Assembly (NCBI RefSeq): GCF_028858725.1
Contig: NC_084760.1
Span: 62,335,367-62,399,366, forward strand
DNA length: 64,000 nucleotides
Direction: 5' to 3'
Origin: Colius striatus
Lineage: Eukaryota; Chordata; Aves; Coliiformes; Coliidae
Within the stretch, counting starts at the first letter, position 1. Each line of letters opens with the position of its first letter. The notes under the pieces are model-generated. The model was not told the DNA's origin. It ran no database searches and saw only the letters and a program-made list of their open reading frames with translations. Positions 1-12,385 of this stretch are shown here, in pieces. The position numbers and the translations under genes are program-made.

Positions 1-444
1 TAGGTGGGTTGTCTGTCTTGTGTCTGAAACCATGGTTCTGATTCTGACTTCCATCTCACTGGGGGTGGGCTGAATAGCTGGGGTTAGCCCACAGTGAGGT
101 CTCACAATCACAAAATGTCAGATTGCATGGAGGAAAAAATAAAAATGAAAAGAAAAAACCCAGCACGTAAACCAATGTCTTTAGGAAAATGACACAAAAC
201 ACGTCTTGGCTGCTTGGCTTTCTGCTTTTGAAATACTGAAACACAGAGCAGTTGACAAACAAATCTTTCCTTTACCTTCCCTTCCTCTGAGATCCAAGAC
301 TATCCTTGTCCTGCATGTGATAGTGTGACAAGAGACTCTGGGCTCAGTACTGTGGCCAAACCAGCAATCATTCATTCACTTGTCTTCTTCTCACTTATCC
401 ACCAAAAGAGGACTGTCCTCTAAGAACAGGGCTACACAGATGCC
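1..444. other. Intergenic, nothing recognised
   Basis: No splice-supported exon, repeat or RNA gene seen; short open frames only. Confidence 0.6.
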
Positions 445-1108
445 TCTTCAAAAAGGGCAAGGGGAGGATCTGGGAAACTACAGGCCAGTCAGCCTCACCT
501 CCATCCCTGGAAAGGTGATGAAACAGCTCATCCTGAATGTCATCTCTAAACATATGAAGGAAAAGATGGTTATCAGGAGGAGTCAACACAGATTCACCAA
601 GGCAAAATCCTGCTTAACCAATCTGACAGCCTTCTGTGATGGCATGACTGGCTGGCTAGATGAGGGGCAAGCAGTGGATGTCATCTGCCTTGACTTCAGC
701 AAGGCTTTTGGCACCATCTCCCGTAACAGCCTCATATGAAAACTCAAGACATGTGGGTTGGATGAGTGGATGGTGAAGTGGATCGAGAACTGGCTGAATT
801 ACAGTGTTGATCAATGGAGCCAAGTCAGATTGGAGGCCTGTGGCCAGTGGAGTTCCACAGAGATCGGTTCTGGGGCCGGTGTTGTTCAACATCTTGTTCA
901 ACATCTTCATCAATGACTTGGATGAGGTGACAGAGCCCTGGCATAGGCTGCCACAGGAAGGTATGGAATCTCCTTCTCTAGAGGCTTTCAAAACCCACCT
1001 GGATGCGTTTTTGAGGGGCCTGATGGAGGTGGATCTGCTTTAGCAGGGGGTTGGTCTGGGTGATCTCTAGAGGTCCCTTCCAACCCCTACCACTCTGTGA
1101 TTCTGTGA
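445..1108 (+). mobile_element. CR1 LINE fragment, reverse transcriptase part joined to 3' tail
   Basis: Begins in the reverse transcriptase region (GNYRPVSLTS block, then DFSKAF with the usual Asp-Thr changed), carries a premature stop, and near 930 jumps straight to the 3' untranslated part. It ends in the avian CR1 tail (GGTTGG...GATCTCTAGAGGTCCCTTCCA) and CTGTGATTCTGTGA. It is 5' truncated and internally deleted, so cannot move by itself. Confidence 0.92.
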
Positions 1109-4100
1109 AATAAGTTTTTAAAAAGTAGTATTTCTCTAGAGACACTAATTTTGATGAATGGAAATCAGACAAGATTATAAGCAGGCCTTGAGATTGTATG
1201 CAAGATCATGAGATAGACTTCACAAAGGGGTCTTATTTGGAAATAAATACAAACATGTTGCTGAAACTGAGTCTTAGCAGTGTATATGTTTGTTTGTGGT
1301 TAGTTACAGAGCCAAGACTGATCCAGGTTTATGCACTAGCCTCAATTACATATCAGACCAGTATTATTTCAGAGTAGCCTGTCTGGTTCAGCCTAGTGAG
1401 ACATCCGTTTGATTTACATTTTTAGGTATTGAAATAGCACACGGATTTCACTCACTGCAAGTTTTTCGCTCTGTAGATGTGCTCATAACACATCAGAAGG
1501 TTCATGTTGAGTCTGCTACTCCTAACCTGAGAAAGTTCCGTGCTTCTTACATTACTCAAAAAGAGATGCAGAGGAAGTGAAACGGATATGAACTATAGTC
1601 CAGAGCCCCAACCTTGGCAAATGACATAGGAATGGAGTAGCTGAGAAAAAAAGGAGTGAACAGTTGGGTTCAGCACAAGTCAGTGTGACAAAATTATCAG
1701 TCATCGTCTCTCCTTGAAACTCTGACTGATGAGTGTCTGGCTTTCTACTTCCTCCAGCACTGGCAACAATTTTAAAATGTTGAAAAGCTGCAATGGATTT
1801 AGTCCACCCATTTTGTGATTTTAACTTCCCATTCTGTGAAGAGGTTCTCATTAAATGGGCAGCTTCCCTGAGTGGGCTTCCCACCATGTGGGAAGATTCA
1901 AAATACTTGTTTTCTTTAACATGCGAAGGGCTTAGACACATCCCACCCTCTGAAGACCAAGGGCTTTGGAAAGGTAGGGACATCTCCTTGTCTTAGGGTA
2001 TTCACAGACCTGGAACCAGGCTCTCAGGCACTGCCCTGGCCTCCCTGCACGATGCAGTTCTGCCAAGCAGCTTTTGTGGTTTAGAGAATGAACCAAAGGA
2101 TTTCCCCTGCAGCTCCTGGTGTTTGTTATAAGACGTTGCAATGTGCCTTGGCAGCCAAAATGCTTGTTTCCTTTAGTTCTGCTCCAGCTGAATGAAAACT
2201 GTCAGAGGCAGAAACTGAGTCCCTGCATGCATTGCATGAGACAGGCCAAAGCTGAGACAGGTTTGGGGAGCTTTCTAAATAATAAACACAGAGTAATAGG
2301 CAGAACTAGAAAATGGGAAGAAATAGTTTCGTTTGCCTGAAGTCCTAGTGAAGTGTTTTGCAAGCCTGAGGATTAAATCCTAAATCCCTGTCACTGATCT
2401 GAACTGATAACAGTTTCCATCCCTAACCAAGGCTTTACTTGTCCATGTTGTACTGTTCTTATTGTTATGAAGTTTCTATGTTTAACAGATAAAATTCAGG
2501 ACACCTGGTTCAGGTGCTTAGTTTAATTGAATTTCAACTGTTTACACCAGCTTTTGATGTTTCCTTACTATTAAGAGGGCTGGAGAGGGCACTGGATTGT
2601 GGAGTAACAAGATTATCTTGGTGAGATTGTTAGGACAAGGTCCTTCCCAGCTAACTCTGTGTGGAGTCTCATGTGATCTCTTGCAGATGAGACGAAGCAA
2701 GTAGTAATCAAATCAGATTGAAAGAAATCTAGCCATCTGCCCTGTGTCATGGTAACCAGAACTTATAAGATAAGCAAATTTACAAACCTAGTCTCATCAA
2801 GGTTGCTTGTTTTGGTCTTTATATGTATTTCCTGGGAACTCTGGTGGCCTCGCTATAGCAGATAGCTTTCTGATAAATGCTAATGAAGTTAGCAGGAACA
2901 GGTCTGCCTTCTTACTAATGAAAAACATAACGGCAAAAAGCTAGGGAAAACAAGCCACAGCTGGCCCATCCATTTAATGGATTTTGATTATTGCCATTTA
3001 CTGGAATATTTGGCTTTGGATCAGTCAGGAGCCTTGAAGATGCATGTTTCATCGCTGTCAGGCCCTTAAAACGCTAATTTTTAAGAGAGTCAGTAGTCAC
3101 ACGATCTGATCACTGCACAAACTACAGATAATAGGTGAGATGGTTTTGGTTTTACAGGATGGTCTTCAAAATAATCAAAGGTATTAAGAAGATGTGTAGC
3201 AATGGGAGATTCTGCATTGCTGAATGCCACAGAAATGTCAGGATATTATTCAATGTTTAGAGAATACTTCAAGTATTCTGAACAAAATCTTCAGTTCTTG
3301 TTTTCTGTCTTCATTGCATCTTCCATCAAACATAGGACTGAGCCTGCTTTCATGGGAGAAGGTGGAGCTTCTCCTCCAAATGTTCCAATCTGTAGCAGGA
3401 GTTTCCAGTGCTCAACACAGTCACTGAGGTTCTCAGGTGCAGACCACGCTGCTTTTCAGACTCTCCAGCTCAGGCAGAAGCAATGGATTTCTCCCTTGCT
3501 CATTTTTTTTTGGGTGGTGTTATGAAGGAAGCTGATAATTTGGCAATTGCTTCTAAATGTTCAGCATGCCTGGTTGGCCAGGATGCACACTGGACCCGAG
3601 AGAAGCACTGAAACATCAAGATTTTGGTGAGATTTCCTTGAGGTTAACTAGGAAAGGAAAAATACTGTTAACCTTAACAGACCTAAGGAAACCCAGTGTG
3701 GCATAAATTATGTACCATTGCCACAAGAATGGAAAAACTAGAGCATATAGTGTTTAGACCTAAGGCCAGTTGCAGCATAATGTTGCATAGCTGCTGTGCT
3801 CTAGGGAGAAGTTGTGGGTTGGCTGCTTTGTGCCACTTAACCTTGGGTCAGCTTATTTTTATTAATAGTATTGATAGTCTTGGAAAACAGGAGTATTTTT
3901 TATTCCATAAGCATACTCTGCATTTCAAAAAAGAAAAAGGTTTTGAATGTAAGTGGGGTAGAACTGGTCTCTGCTGAGAGACTTGTTCATGAGAAATTTG
4001 TTAGTTGGCATGATGGAATTGAGTCTTCTTTCTGCCACACAAATTAATTGTGCTTGGTAATTGGGTAAAAGGTGACAGTCTTGCCACACCTCAGTATATT

Positions 4101-4473
4101 GGACTGGAATGTGTTTACAGAAACCTGGGACTGTTTTAACAAGGGCTGCAAGGTTGGTTCTGACACCTGTATTTTTAATAAACTAGAAGTACAATTGTCT
4201 GAAAAGATTGTAAAGAAAGGTTTGTGATCACAATGAGAAATACAGGAAGGACACAAATGGAAGTAAATTACTATTTAACTAATCATGTCAGGTACATCAA
4301 AGGTATTGTTGACTATCATCTATTGTTGACAATAGATGGTTTGGGATTTTCTTTAGGTTTATGCTCATATTTGTGTTTTAAAAGACATGGGATCAGTTTG
4401 CTGACAAACTTCTGCTTCCTCAGTAGTAGTAGAGGAGCATACAGATCTGCTCACTGCTGCGAAGCTGGTGAAA
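1109..4473. other. Intergenic, nothing recognised
   Basis: Unique AT-leaning sequence downstream of the IL20RA 3' end. Apart from one palindrome at 4317-4338, no feature can be supported. Confidence 0.6.
4317..4338. repeat. Perfect 10-bp inverted repeat with 2-nt centre
   Basis: CATCTATTGT, TG, ACAATAGATG: almost a full palindrome, intergenic. Confidence 0.9.
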
Positions 4474-4582
4474 GGTATTATGAGGAGTGGCTGAGGGAGC
4501 CGGGGATTTTTAGCCTGGAAAAGAGGAGGTTGGACTTAATGACCTTAAAGATCATTTCCAGCTGTAATGATTCGATGATTCC
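4474..4582 (+). mobile_element. CR1 LINE, short internally deleted copy
   Basis: A GAGGAGTGGCTGAGGGAGC block of the CR1 body is followed at once by AAGAGGAGGTTGGACTTAATGA and a degraded TGATTCGATGATTC tail. Most of the body between is missing. Confidence 0.85.
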
Positions 4583-5779
4583 AGAGGCTCTGCAAAGCAA
4601 GTGGTATTGATGCAGGTGAGATTGTTGCAGCTGATGTTGCTTTGAGCCCTTTCTCAGCAGCTGCAATAAAGTTCCTTAGTGAGCAGAATCCCAAGATAAA
4701 GGAGCAGAAGTCAGATTTCCTATCACCACCCTTTTTGTTCTCTAGAAGTATCTTTGCTTGTGATCCTTACAGAAATAGTTCGAGTGCCAACTTCGTGCAG
4801 AGGCTAATCTGTAGATGCCATTAATTTGGAGCCCTTTATCAAATGCTTTCATTACTGCAGGTTGAGAACCCTAGTAGGTCAGTGCTGGGATGTAGGAACT
4901 CTTATTTCTAGGTGGCAACAAGTTCCTGCCAAAAAGAAGACGGTAGAAAGCTCCTGCCATTGCTCCCAGGGCAGGTGCAGGGCTTCTCATTTAGATCAGC
5001 ATGATTAAATTCTTGATTCAATAGAACAGAAAAGAACCGTTAAGACAGCTTATATTGTTTTCCTTTGCTCTTTAACAATACACACCATCTTTACCGCAAC
5101 CAGCTCCACTGCCTAAAGATAACTTTGCTGTCTCTCCCTGAATAATTGCTGGCTGGTAACTGCTGCCCTACTGTCAGGCTGCTTTTTGGCTAAAGCTTGA
5201 AAATGTGAGGGCCAGGGAGACAGGGTGTAGAAGGAAAAGAGAGAATAGCTTTTAGCAACACAGCAGACTGCTACCCATGTTTTTCCACAGCTAAAACATA
5301 TAGTGGGAGGTGTGCACGTGTAAAAACTCTGATTGACCATAAAAGCTCTATGAAGTTCACTAAAATTTGTATTATGTAATTTTGGAGCTGCATAAACAAT
5401 AAACATTTGTTTCCATCAGTCTGTGAGCTATGCAAGAGCTCTTTCATACCAGGGAAAAGTTCCCTCCCCATCCCCAAAGTAGAACTATTCCAACAACTAT
5501 TTTGTGCAGAGAGTAATTAAGCAAACTTAAAACCACATAAACCCATTTCCCAACAGTATTGGTGAAGGAGGAGTTTCTGTGAGAGTTTCATCTTTGAGAG
5601 CTTGCAGAGCAGAGCTCATTCAGTACAAGTCCTGGGCTAAGCGCGAAATGGCTATTCAGAGCTTGAAAGACCAGAAGCCTAGAAGCTGGCACAGGTAGTG
5701 AAAGGCATGACTGAGAACCTGCATTCAGGGTGCAGAGGGCCCATCTCAGCCCAGACAAATGATCTGCAAGAGCTGAACC

Positions 5780-5885
5780 ACTTCTCTCAACCCATGCTTA
5801 TAATCAGCCAGTCCTCCCAGTTTGGTGTCATCAGGGAACTTGCTGAGGGTACACTCTGTCCCCTCATCCAGGTCATCAATGAACA
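5780..5885 (-). mobile_element. CR1 LINE fragment, reverse transcriptase region
   Basis: The minus strand reads the CR1 segment around the catalytic motif (CATTGATGACCTGGATGAGG, then a CAAACTGGGAGGACTGGCTG region). No CR1 tail follows on the left, so only an internal piece survives. The left edge may reach 5735. Confidence 0.85.
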
Positions 5886-7572
5886 GAAACAAAAATGGTC
5901 TATATTAAAATATATAAATTATATATTGAAGTACTACCTTTCATAATCCATAATCCTACTGAATGTATTCCTCCTTTCCCAGCTTGCAATGACATAACGA
6001 TTGAGAATTTAGAAACCCAAATCAATTTTCTGTCCTGAAGCTGGTCCACACACTGTTGTCAGCATGCTGACTTAATTTAGATAGCTAGAAGACATTGTTT
6101 CTTAATGCCAGTTTCTGGAAGGCACAGTTGATGATACATGTTTACGGCACAGGCTGAGGTTGATAAAGCCAGTACCTGGGCAAGCTACTGTGAAATGAAA
6201 ATGGATTCTGGCATTACAGGAGCCACTGCAGCCATTTCAGATGCTAGCAGATTGTATTTGCTGAAGCTGCTGTCAGAGACGAGGAGCAGTGCTAGCTTTC
6301 TACCTGGATGAATAACTCCTTGTAACTTTGACGAAGTAACAGGAAAGGCAGAACGACATCTAGGAAGCTATCTTGCAAATGATATACAATTAGGACTGTT
6401 CCCTTTCTGCAGGTTTCTCAGCATGCAGAGACCTTACAGTTTTGTAAAGAGCAGTGACAAGCAATATACATTCAGAGCAGAAACAGTGTGATTGGATAAA
6501 CATTGCTCTACTGCAGCATATTTTTCCATGAAGCAGAATGGACACAAAAGGATCTGAAGCAGCTGCTACTGAAACGTGTGTCTTCTCTCAGTGAGTGAGG
6601 GATTTCACAGCTACGTGGTGCTAAGGAGCAAGTCCTCTTCTTAGAACCTAACTTAGTCCAGGAAAGCCTGACTCGGCTAAACTGATTCTTGAGGTTTTAA
6701 AAAACAGAAGTCTGTACTTTTTGTTCTCTGGTGTTTTTTATACCAGAAAGGGAAAAGACAGTGAGAAATCAAGGAGACCAGCTCAGTGCAATTGCTAGTG
6801 CAAATTACCGAAAGACTTTATGGTTTCTAGGTGACACTAAACATGAAAATGACTTCCTACACCTACTGCTATGTGATACTGGGCTGACAAAGCTTGAAAG
6901 CTACATGCAAAACCAAAGTAGAAAAATTTTGACTTGTTGCCGTGTCTTCCTTTTATGGAGAACACTGGTATTTTGAGTGGACAATGGGAGACAGCTGAAC
7001 AGGTTTAAATCTTTGCTTTTGTGAGAATGAATCACATCGGACATAGAAATGGCAATGGTTTAAAAATATTGGACTGTTTTTTTTAACTCAACTGTATAGA
7101 TGAGCCAATATTTCTTATTTTAAAGGGAAAAAAAAAAAAAGAGGATTAATAAATTTTAAGACTTGACAGAGTATGAGCATCATTATACCATTCCATATTC
7201 CAGGCAAGAAATGACACCCATCTGTTTGTTGTATCGTTGAAGAAAAACAAGCCTGTCTTAAAGACATACAGGCATTGGGGAATTTTCTTAGTAGCCAGTT
7301 GTCCTTGTTTAAAAATGTTTGAACCATGCTGCTGTTCTAAGTTTTGCTTCCTTCACATTCCAATCATTTTGTCTGGTTAGGCCTGTATTTGCACGTTAGC
7401 TTTTACAGAAGTCATGACTTAACTCTCGTCTGATAAGCTTTGATAGATTTTGTCAGTCTCAAATCCAGCAATTCATCCCTCTTTAGAAAATCCTAAAACA
7501 GAAACTTAACTTAAAATTTATTTTGAAATTGGTACAAATTATATATGTTTCTGTGCAGTCATATATTAACAA

Positions 7573-7627
7573 TATAATTTGCATAATAATAAAATAAAAT
7601 AATAAAATATAATAAATATAATAAAAG
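7573..7627. repeat. AT-rich low-complexity (TAA/TAAAA)n
   Basis: Irregular runs of ATAAT and AAAAT units, no other content. Confidence 0.9.
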
Positions 7628-9204
7628 TATTTCCTTGCTCAGAATGTTTTCTTATTTGCATTTTCCAGACCCTGAGAATATTTTCAAAGCTCTTGTTGGA
7701 ACTACCCTAATATCCATAGGAAAATTTGTGCTTTGTGATTAACAGTGTTAGTTACATTTTCAGACTCCAACTCTCCTTCTAAGCACTGTACCACCAGTGG
7801 TTGCAAATTAGAGGACTGCTACTGAGGCTAATGCACTGCTGGCATCTCCAAAATGCACTCACTGACCCTCTACCCACAGCAGCCACTCCAAGAACTCCTG
7901 ATCCCACTTTTTCTGAGAATATCATTTCAGCCTAATCCAGCCACCCACGCTCTTTTGGTGGTCCTCTGGTAAGGTGATCAGAGAGCCCCATAAAGTCCAG
8001 GCTCACATCCAATCGCTGTGCAATTTGGTTTTCCTTCTGACAATGTGATCACTTCCCTAAGCTTGACATCTCAGGTCACCCTGCATCATGTAGTAAGCAG
8101 TCATCATGTATTTCCCACACAAGGTGGGCTGTAGTCCTTACTGTGCCAGGCCCACAGCTCATACTGCATTTTTTGTCTGCCATATTTGTACTTTTCCACA
8201 AGCTTGTTCTCACTGTGCAGTACTTTTTCCAGACTTGCTGTAAGTCAGAACAAAGGCATCCTGCACTCAGCTGCCTGTTTCAGTCTCACCTTCAAGAACC
8301 CTGTCACTCCTTCTAAGTTGTAGGCTGCAAAACCACACTTACAAATTATAGCTCCTTTTCCAAAACGATGCGTGCCCACACCTAGCTATCAGTTTCATCA
8401 CCATTAGATCTCATTTTGATAGCTAGGCTTCCTGTTTTTCAAGCTCATAAAAGTACTGATGTAGACTTTTATAGTAGTATTTGCCTTCTGTCCTCATGGC
8501 TTTGCTTAATTTGTAAACTGGATGCAGTTTTTCCAGCAGTAGTCACATCAGCCCTGCAGACAGGTGAAACTCTATTTTCATTGTAGTTTGCTCCTTGATT
8601 GACTGTTTGTCTTGCTGAAGGTACCATGTCCAATAGCTTTCATTAGTTTAATAGAAGATTTCAAGGCAAAATAGGAGTAACTTTGAGGATATTAAAAAGC
8701 CATCAACCATTTGCTGGTATTACAGTGATTGAAATTAGCACCATTTTTTCTGTCTCATCAATTCCAGAACTTCACTGGTTAGTCCAAAAATATTTTTGCA
8801 TATAAAAGAAAGTTCTTAGCTTCATTTACTCTTTTTCCTCCTTTTTTTCCCCCTGTGATTATGCTGAGAACACTTAGAAAGTATATCTTATAAATATGAA
8901 GGACTGTTTGTATAATCTAGTATCAGTTCTGAATTTAAAGGAAGCAACACTCAAAGTGCTGCAAACTTCTATTACAGATATTTTAGTCAAAAAATTAACT
9001 ACTACCTAAAAGCAGAAATTTATCATGAAAATGCATCTGTGATTGCAAGAATCTTAGAATCTCATGCCCTGAACACAAGTAACGTTATCTAGAAAGGCAA
9101 TGCCTTTTGAAGTACAAGAGAAGAAAGAAATGCTTTATAACTTAACTGTAACTAAAAAGTTTAAAAAATGGGATAACATGCAGAGAAAGGTGATCACAAC
9201 ACAC

Positions 9205-9430
9205 AAAAAAAATCACAAAAATTTCCATTTAAACATAAGAAAAAATGATTTCACTGTGAGGGTGAGGGAGCACCAGAACAGGTTGCCCAGAGAGGGTGTG
9301 GAGTCTCCTTCCTTGGAGGTCTTCAAGACCTGCCTGGACACGTTCCTGTGATCTAGGTGACCCTGCTTCTGCAGGGGGGTTGGACTAGATGAACTCTAAA
9401 GGTCCCTTCCAACTCCTACCATTCTATGAC
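9205..9430 (+). mobile_element. CR1 LINE 3' end
   Basis: Carries TTTCACTGTGAGGGTGAGGG, GGAGGTCTTCAAGACCTGCC, the GCAGGGGGGTTGGACTAGAT tail and ACCATTCTATGAC. It is close to the copy at 51363-51745, so of the same subfamily and fairly young. Confidence 0.95.
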
Positions 9431-11120
9431 CAAAGAAAAGAATGAAGTGAGATTCTATTGTTTAGTTACCAAGTTTTAAAATTTTAATCAGCAATGACTT
9501 GATTACGATATGTAAATGTCCTTGCAAGCCTTGGGCAAGGATTGTCTATCTAAGAACATAAGCAGGAGCAGACACTCACAGCTGGCAAATGAGGCCAGAA
9601 GAAATACTAACCAAACAGAAGGATATTTTCCTTATAAAGGAAGGCTGGTTGGCTGCCAGACCAAACTATTGAGTGAGACGAACCATCCCCATCTTTCCAT
9701 GTGCAAGATAGACACCAAACACAAGCTATAGATCTTAGGGCAGCAGTAACTGGATACAATTCAACCACTACAGAAAAAAATTAATAGTAATTGTTTCCCA
9801 CCAGTGGGTTAGAGCCCCCATGTTACAAAAGACAATTGAGGGACTACATGCAAAGAGGTTGAGAAAATGTTAGGAAATGGCTAGGAATGACTGGGAATGG
9901 CTTAAGTGAGGCTGGTCTATAATAGAAATTTTGCCCTTTTCACATCTGTTCAGGTGACCCTCTCCAGCTAGCTTCTCCTTTCACACTGAGCTATGACCTT
10001 CTTCTACGAACCTCCCAATGCACAAACGTATCGATACAAGTATTTAGGTGTCACATTGCTACAGAATCTAAATCTTCATTATAAAAACAGTTGACTTTTT
10101 TTTTTACATCAGGTAAGGAGTCACCAGCATGAAGTATTTTACTGGTATTTCTGATTTTAAAATCTGTGACTATGACTGAAACATTTTATAAGGTGAATAA
10201 TCACAGAAGATGCCAAGGCTATGCAACAAAAATGTCACCTGAGATAAAAGATATTGGTAAAAGTCTTCCTTCAATAACACACCTGTTTATCTAGTTTGGA
10301 GGGTACAAGGTTTTTTTTTTTTTTGCTTCTCCTCTTCAAAACCAAAGAAATAATTACTGTGACTTTAGTTTTTTTGTGTTAAAAACAAAGGTCGATAAGT
10401 AGACAAGTGACAGATAAGCTTTGAAAAGAAAAGTATCACCTGCCTTAGTAAGTACCTTCTAAAATATCCTGTAATGTTACTATCCTAATTAAATATCACA
10501 TGACACAGAGAAAAAGTGAGCTCGTGTCAGAAGTCCTGGTCAAGACACCCAGATAGTAAAAGGAAGCCCACATGTATCTCTTCTGGGTTTGCCATGACAA
10601 GTGGGCTGTCTCTAATGCAGCAGAGGCATGTCTGGGGCAGACCTCTCCATCTGAGCTAGTGATACCAGCCTGCTGTTAAGGTCATCAGAGCGGAACATGA
10701 GCCTGCAGGACATGAGCCATACAGATGTTGTCCAGTGACTGTCCAATGCTAGGTGAGATGTGGTCTGTCCAGTAATCTTACAGGTGTTTCACTGCATCCC
10801 TTTGTTTCCCCCCAGTTTAAGATACAACTAACGCTTACTTGCTTCTCCCTTACATCTGTTGAGCTTGCAGGCACACCTTCTAAAAGAATTGTTGCTGGCT
10901 GCATAGCTGGATGGCCCAGTATGGAAGGGACCCTGCACCTCAGGCAAGTCTTTCAAGAACAGGAGAATGATTCTCAAACGCAAACAAACTATATACTGGA
11001 ATGCCCTTGGCTTCCACAAAAGTCATCTTAAACCACTACAAGTGGCAGGAGTGAGCTCTAGAAAAAATGCATTGTCTCAAGACGCATGAAATATCCCAGC
11101 AATATGTCATGTTGTTGGGT
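9431..11120. other. Intergenic or distal IL20RA 3' UTR
   Basis: No exon, element or RNA gene recognised; a poly-T run near 10310-10324. Part of it may be transcribed if IL20RA uses a distal poly(A) site. Confidence 0.5.
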
Positions 11121-11126
11121 TTTATT
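11121..11126 (-). terminator. Candidate poly(A) signal of IL20RA
   Basis: AATAAA on the minus strand, about 330 nt past the IL20RA stop. It is the first canonical hexamer I saw downstream. The real 3' end could be farther left, since the human 3' UTR is longer than this. Confidence 0.4.
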
Positions 11127-11455
11127 TGCCAAAAATACCTCTTTTCAAACACCGACAGTTTGTTTTGGTGGGAAATAGAGTGTGAAAATTCTAACAGCAG
11201 CCTGTGTAAAAATACATATATTTTTTTAAAAAAAGATAATCTCATAATCATCATATTTTACCTGAGAAGTTTATGATGGAAGTAAAAATGACTTATATGA
11301 TATCTGGAAACTGTTATAAATGATGTATTATAAGCAAGTTGTTCAGTTTCTGAAAACTTCAATATATTAAAATACGTTTCCTCTGCCGAGTCCACCACTC
11401 TCTCTGCCAAACTAAACAAGATTTTGCATTTTAAAGTATGTTAGAAAATTAATGT

Positions 11456-12385
11456 TCAGGCTTCCATTTCTACATGCAGCCCCCATTGTTCCTTGAATTG
11501 CAGGAGATACATTTCTTGGTTCTCTGATGACTCATCACATAACTCTCTTTCAAACAGTCTGGACAAAATTCCCTCTTTGTCAGGATCAGCACACTTGAAT
11601 ACTCCTTCACATACCTGATTTTCAACACTGGACAAGGTAGGAATATAGAGTCTTTCAGTGTGAGGATACCAATCTACTAATATGGTCTGTTCATCCTCTT
11701 TCTCCGTAGGGCCCTGTGCTATTTTTTCATGCTGAGGACAGGACGTCTGCCCAGATTTTTTAGTATTCAAATCCACCAAGGTGACATGGGTCTCACCCAT
11801 ATGCGGCAGTTCATCTCCTGCATCAACCATCTTCAAATTAAGTTCCTCTATTTTCTGTCCCAAACAAAGGTCTGCTGCTCTCACCTCTAGTTGAGGACAA
11901 TATATTTGTCCTGTTTTCATAGTAATCATGTCCCCCAAAGTAATTTGTGGCTCACATAGTAGTTCCCTGTGAGGAGAAGTCTTCCCTTCTAATTTCTGAT
12001 CAGGGCTGAAGTCTTCCCCCCTTACATCATGTTCATACTCTACAGTCTCTGCATTTTTCCATCTCAAAGTACTCCTTGTTCCAGGCTGGCCATAAGATGG
12101 CCAGTTCCCAGTTTTGTCCCCTTCTGCTAAAACATCCTCTTTGTGCAAAATCTCTTCCTGTGAATTACCAAGCAAATGTTTTGTTTCCAGCACTTCTTTT
12201 GAAGGTAAATCCTTCCCTTCAGTGCCATCGTAAACAGTGTAATACTGAGGACTTGTTATTTCGGATAGATGACTGGATTCCTGAGACGACTTGTACTCAT
12301 CCACATTAATGGTGATAAGGTTGACCACTATCTTTTCACACGGCATGAAAACTCTTTCCTTGCATTTGTCAGTGTAGTGCCATAC
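11456..12385 (-). CDS. IL20RA: IL20RA coding exon 7 (cytoplasmic tail and stop)
   Basis: 930 nt from acceptor CTTTCTAG to stop TGA at 11456-11458, residues 286-594. Conserved blocks are the membrane-proximal [15 protein letters not shown], the central VEYEHDVR, the distal [20 protein letters not shown], and the C-terminal [17 protein letters not shown]. Between the second and third blocks lie two copies of a motif with a GQxxCPQxE core, at 11885-11947 and 11726-11788. Human seems to carry only one counterpart. The tail is acidic and rich in Ser/Thr, with scattered tyrosines that could be STAT docking sites (inference). Confidence 0.95.
   Translation of the reverse strand, partial: VWHYTDKCKERVFMPCEKIVVNLITINVDEYKSSQESSHLSEITSPQYYTVYDGTEGKDLPSKEVLETKHLLGNSQEEILHKEDVLAEGDKTGNWPSYGQPGTRSTLRWKNAETVEYEHDVRGEDFSPDQKLEGKTSPHRELLCEPQITLGDMITMKTGQIYCPQLEVRAADLCLGQKIEELNLKMVDAGDELPHMGETHVTLVDLNTKKSGQTSCPQHEKIAQGPTEKEDEQTILVDWYPHTERLYIPTLSSVENQVCEGVFKCADPDKEGILSRLFERELCDESSENQEMYLLQFKEQWGLHVEMEA

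Larger units (their letters stand above)
4583..9204. other. Intergenic, mostly unique sequence
   Basis: Holds the CR1 piece at 5780-5885, an AT-rich low-complexity run at 7573-7627, and a GC-richer block at about 7940-8600 that I could not identify. No supported gene. Confidence 0.55.
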
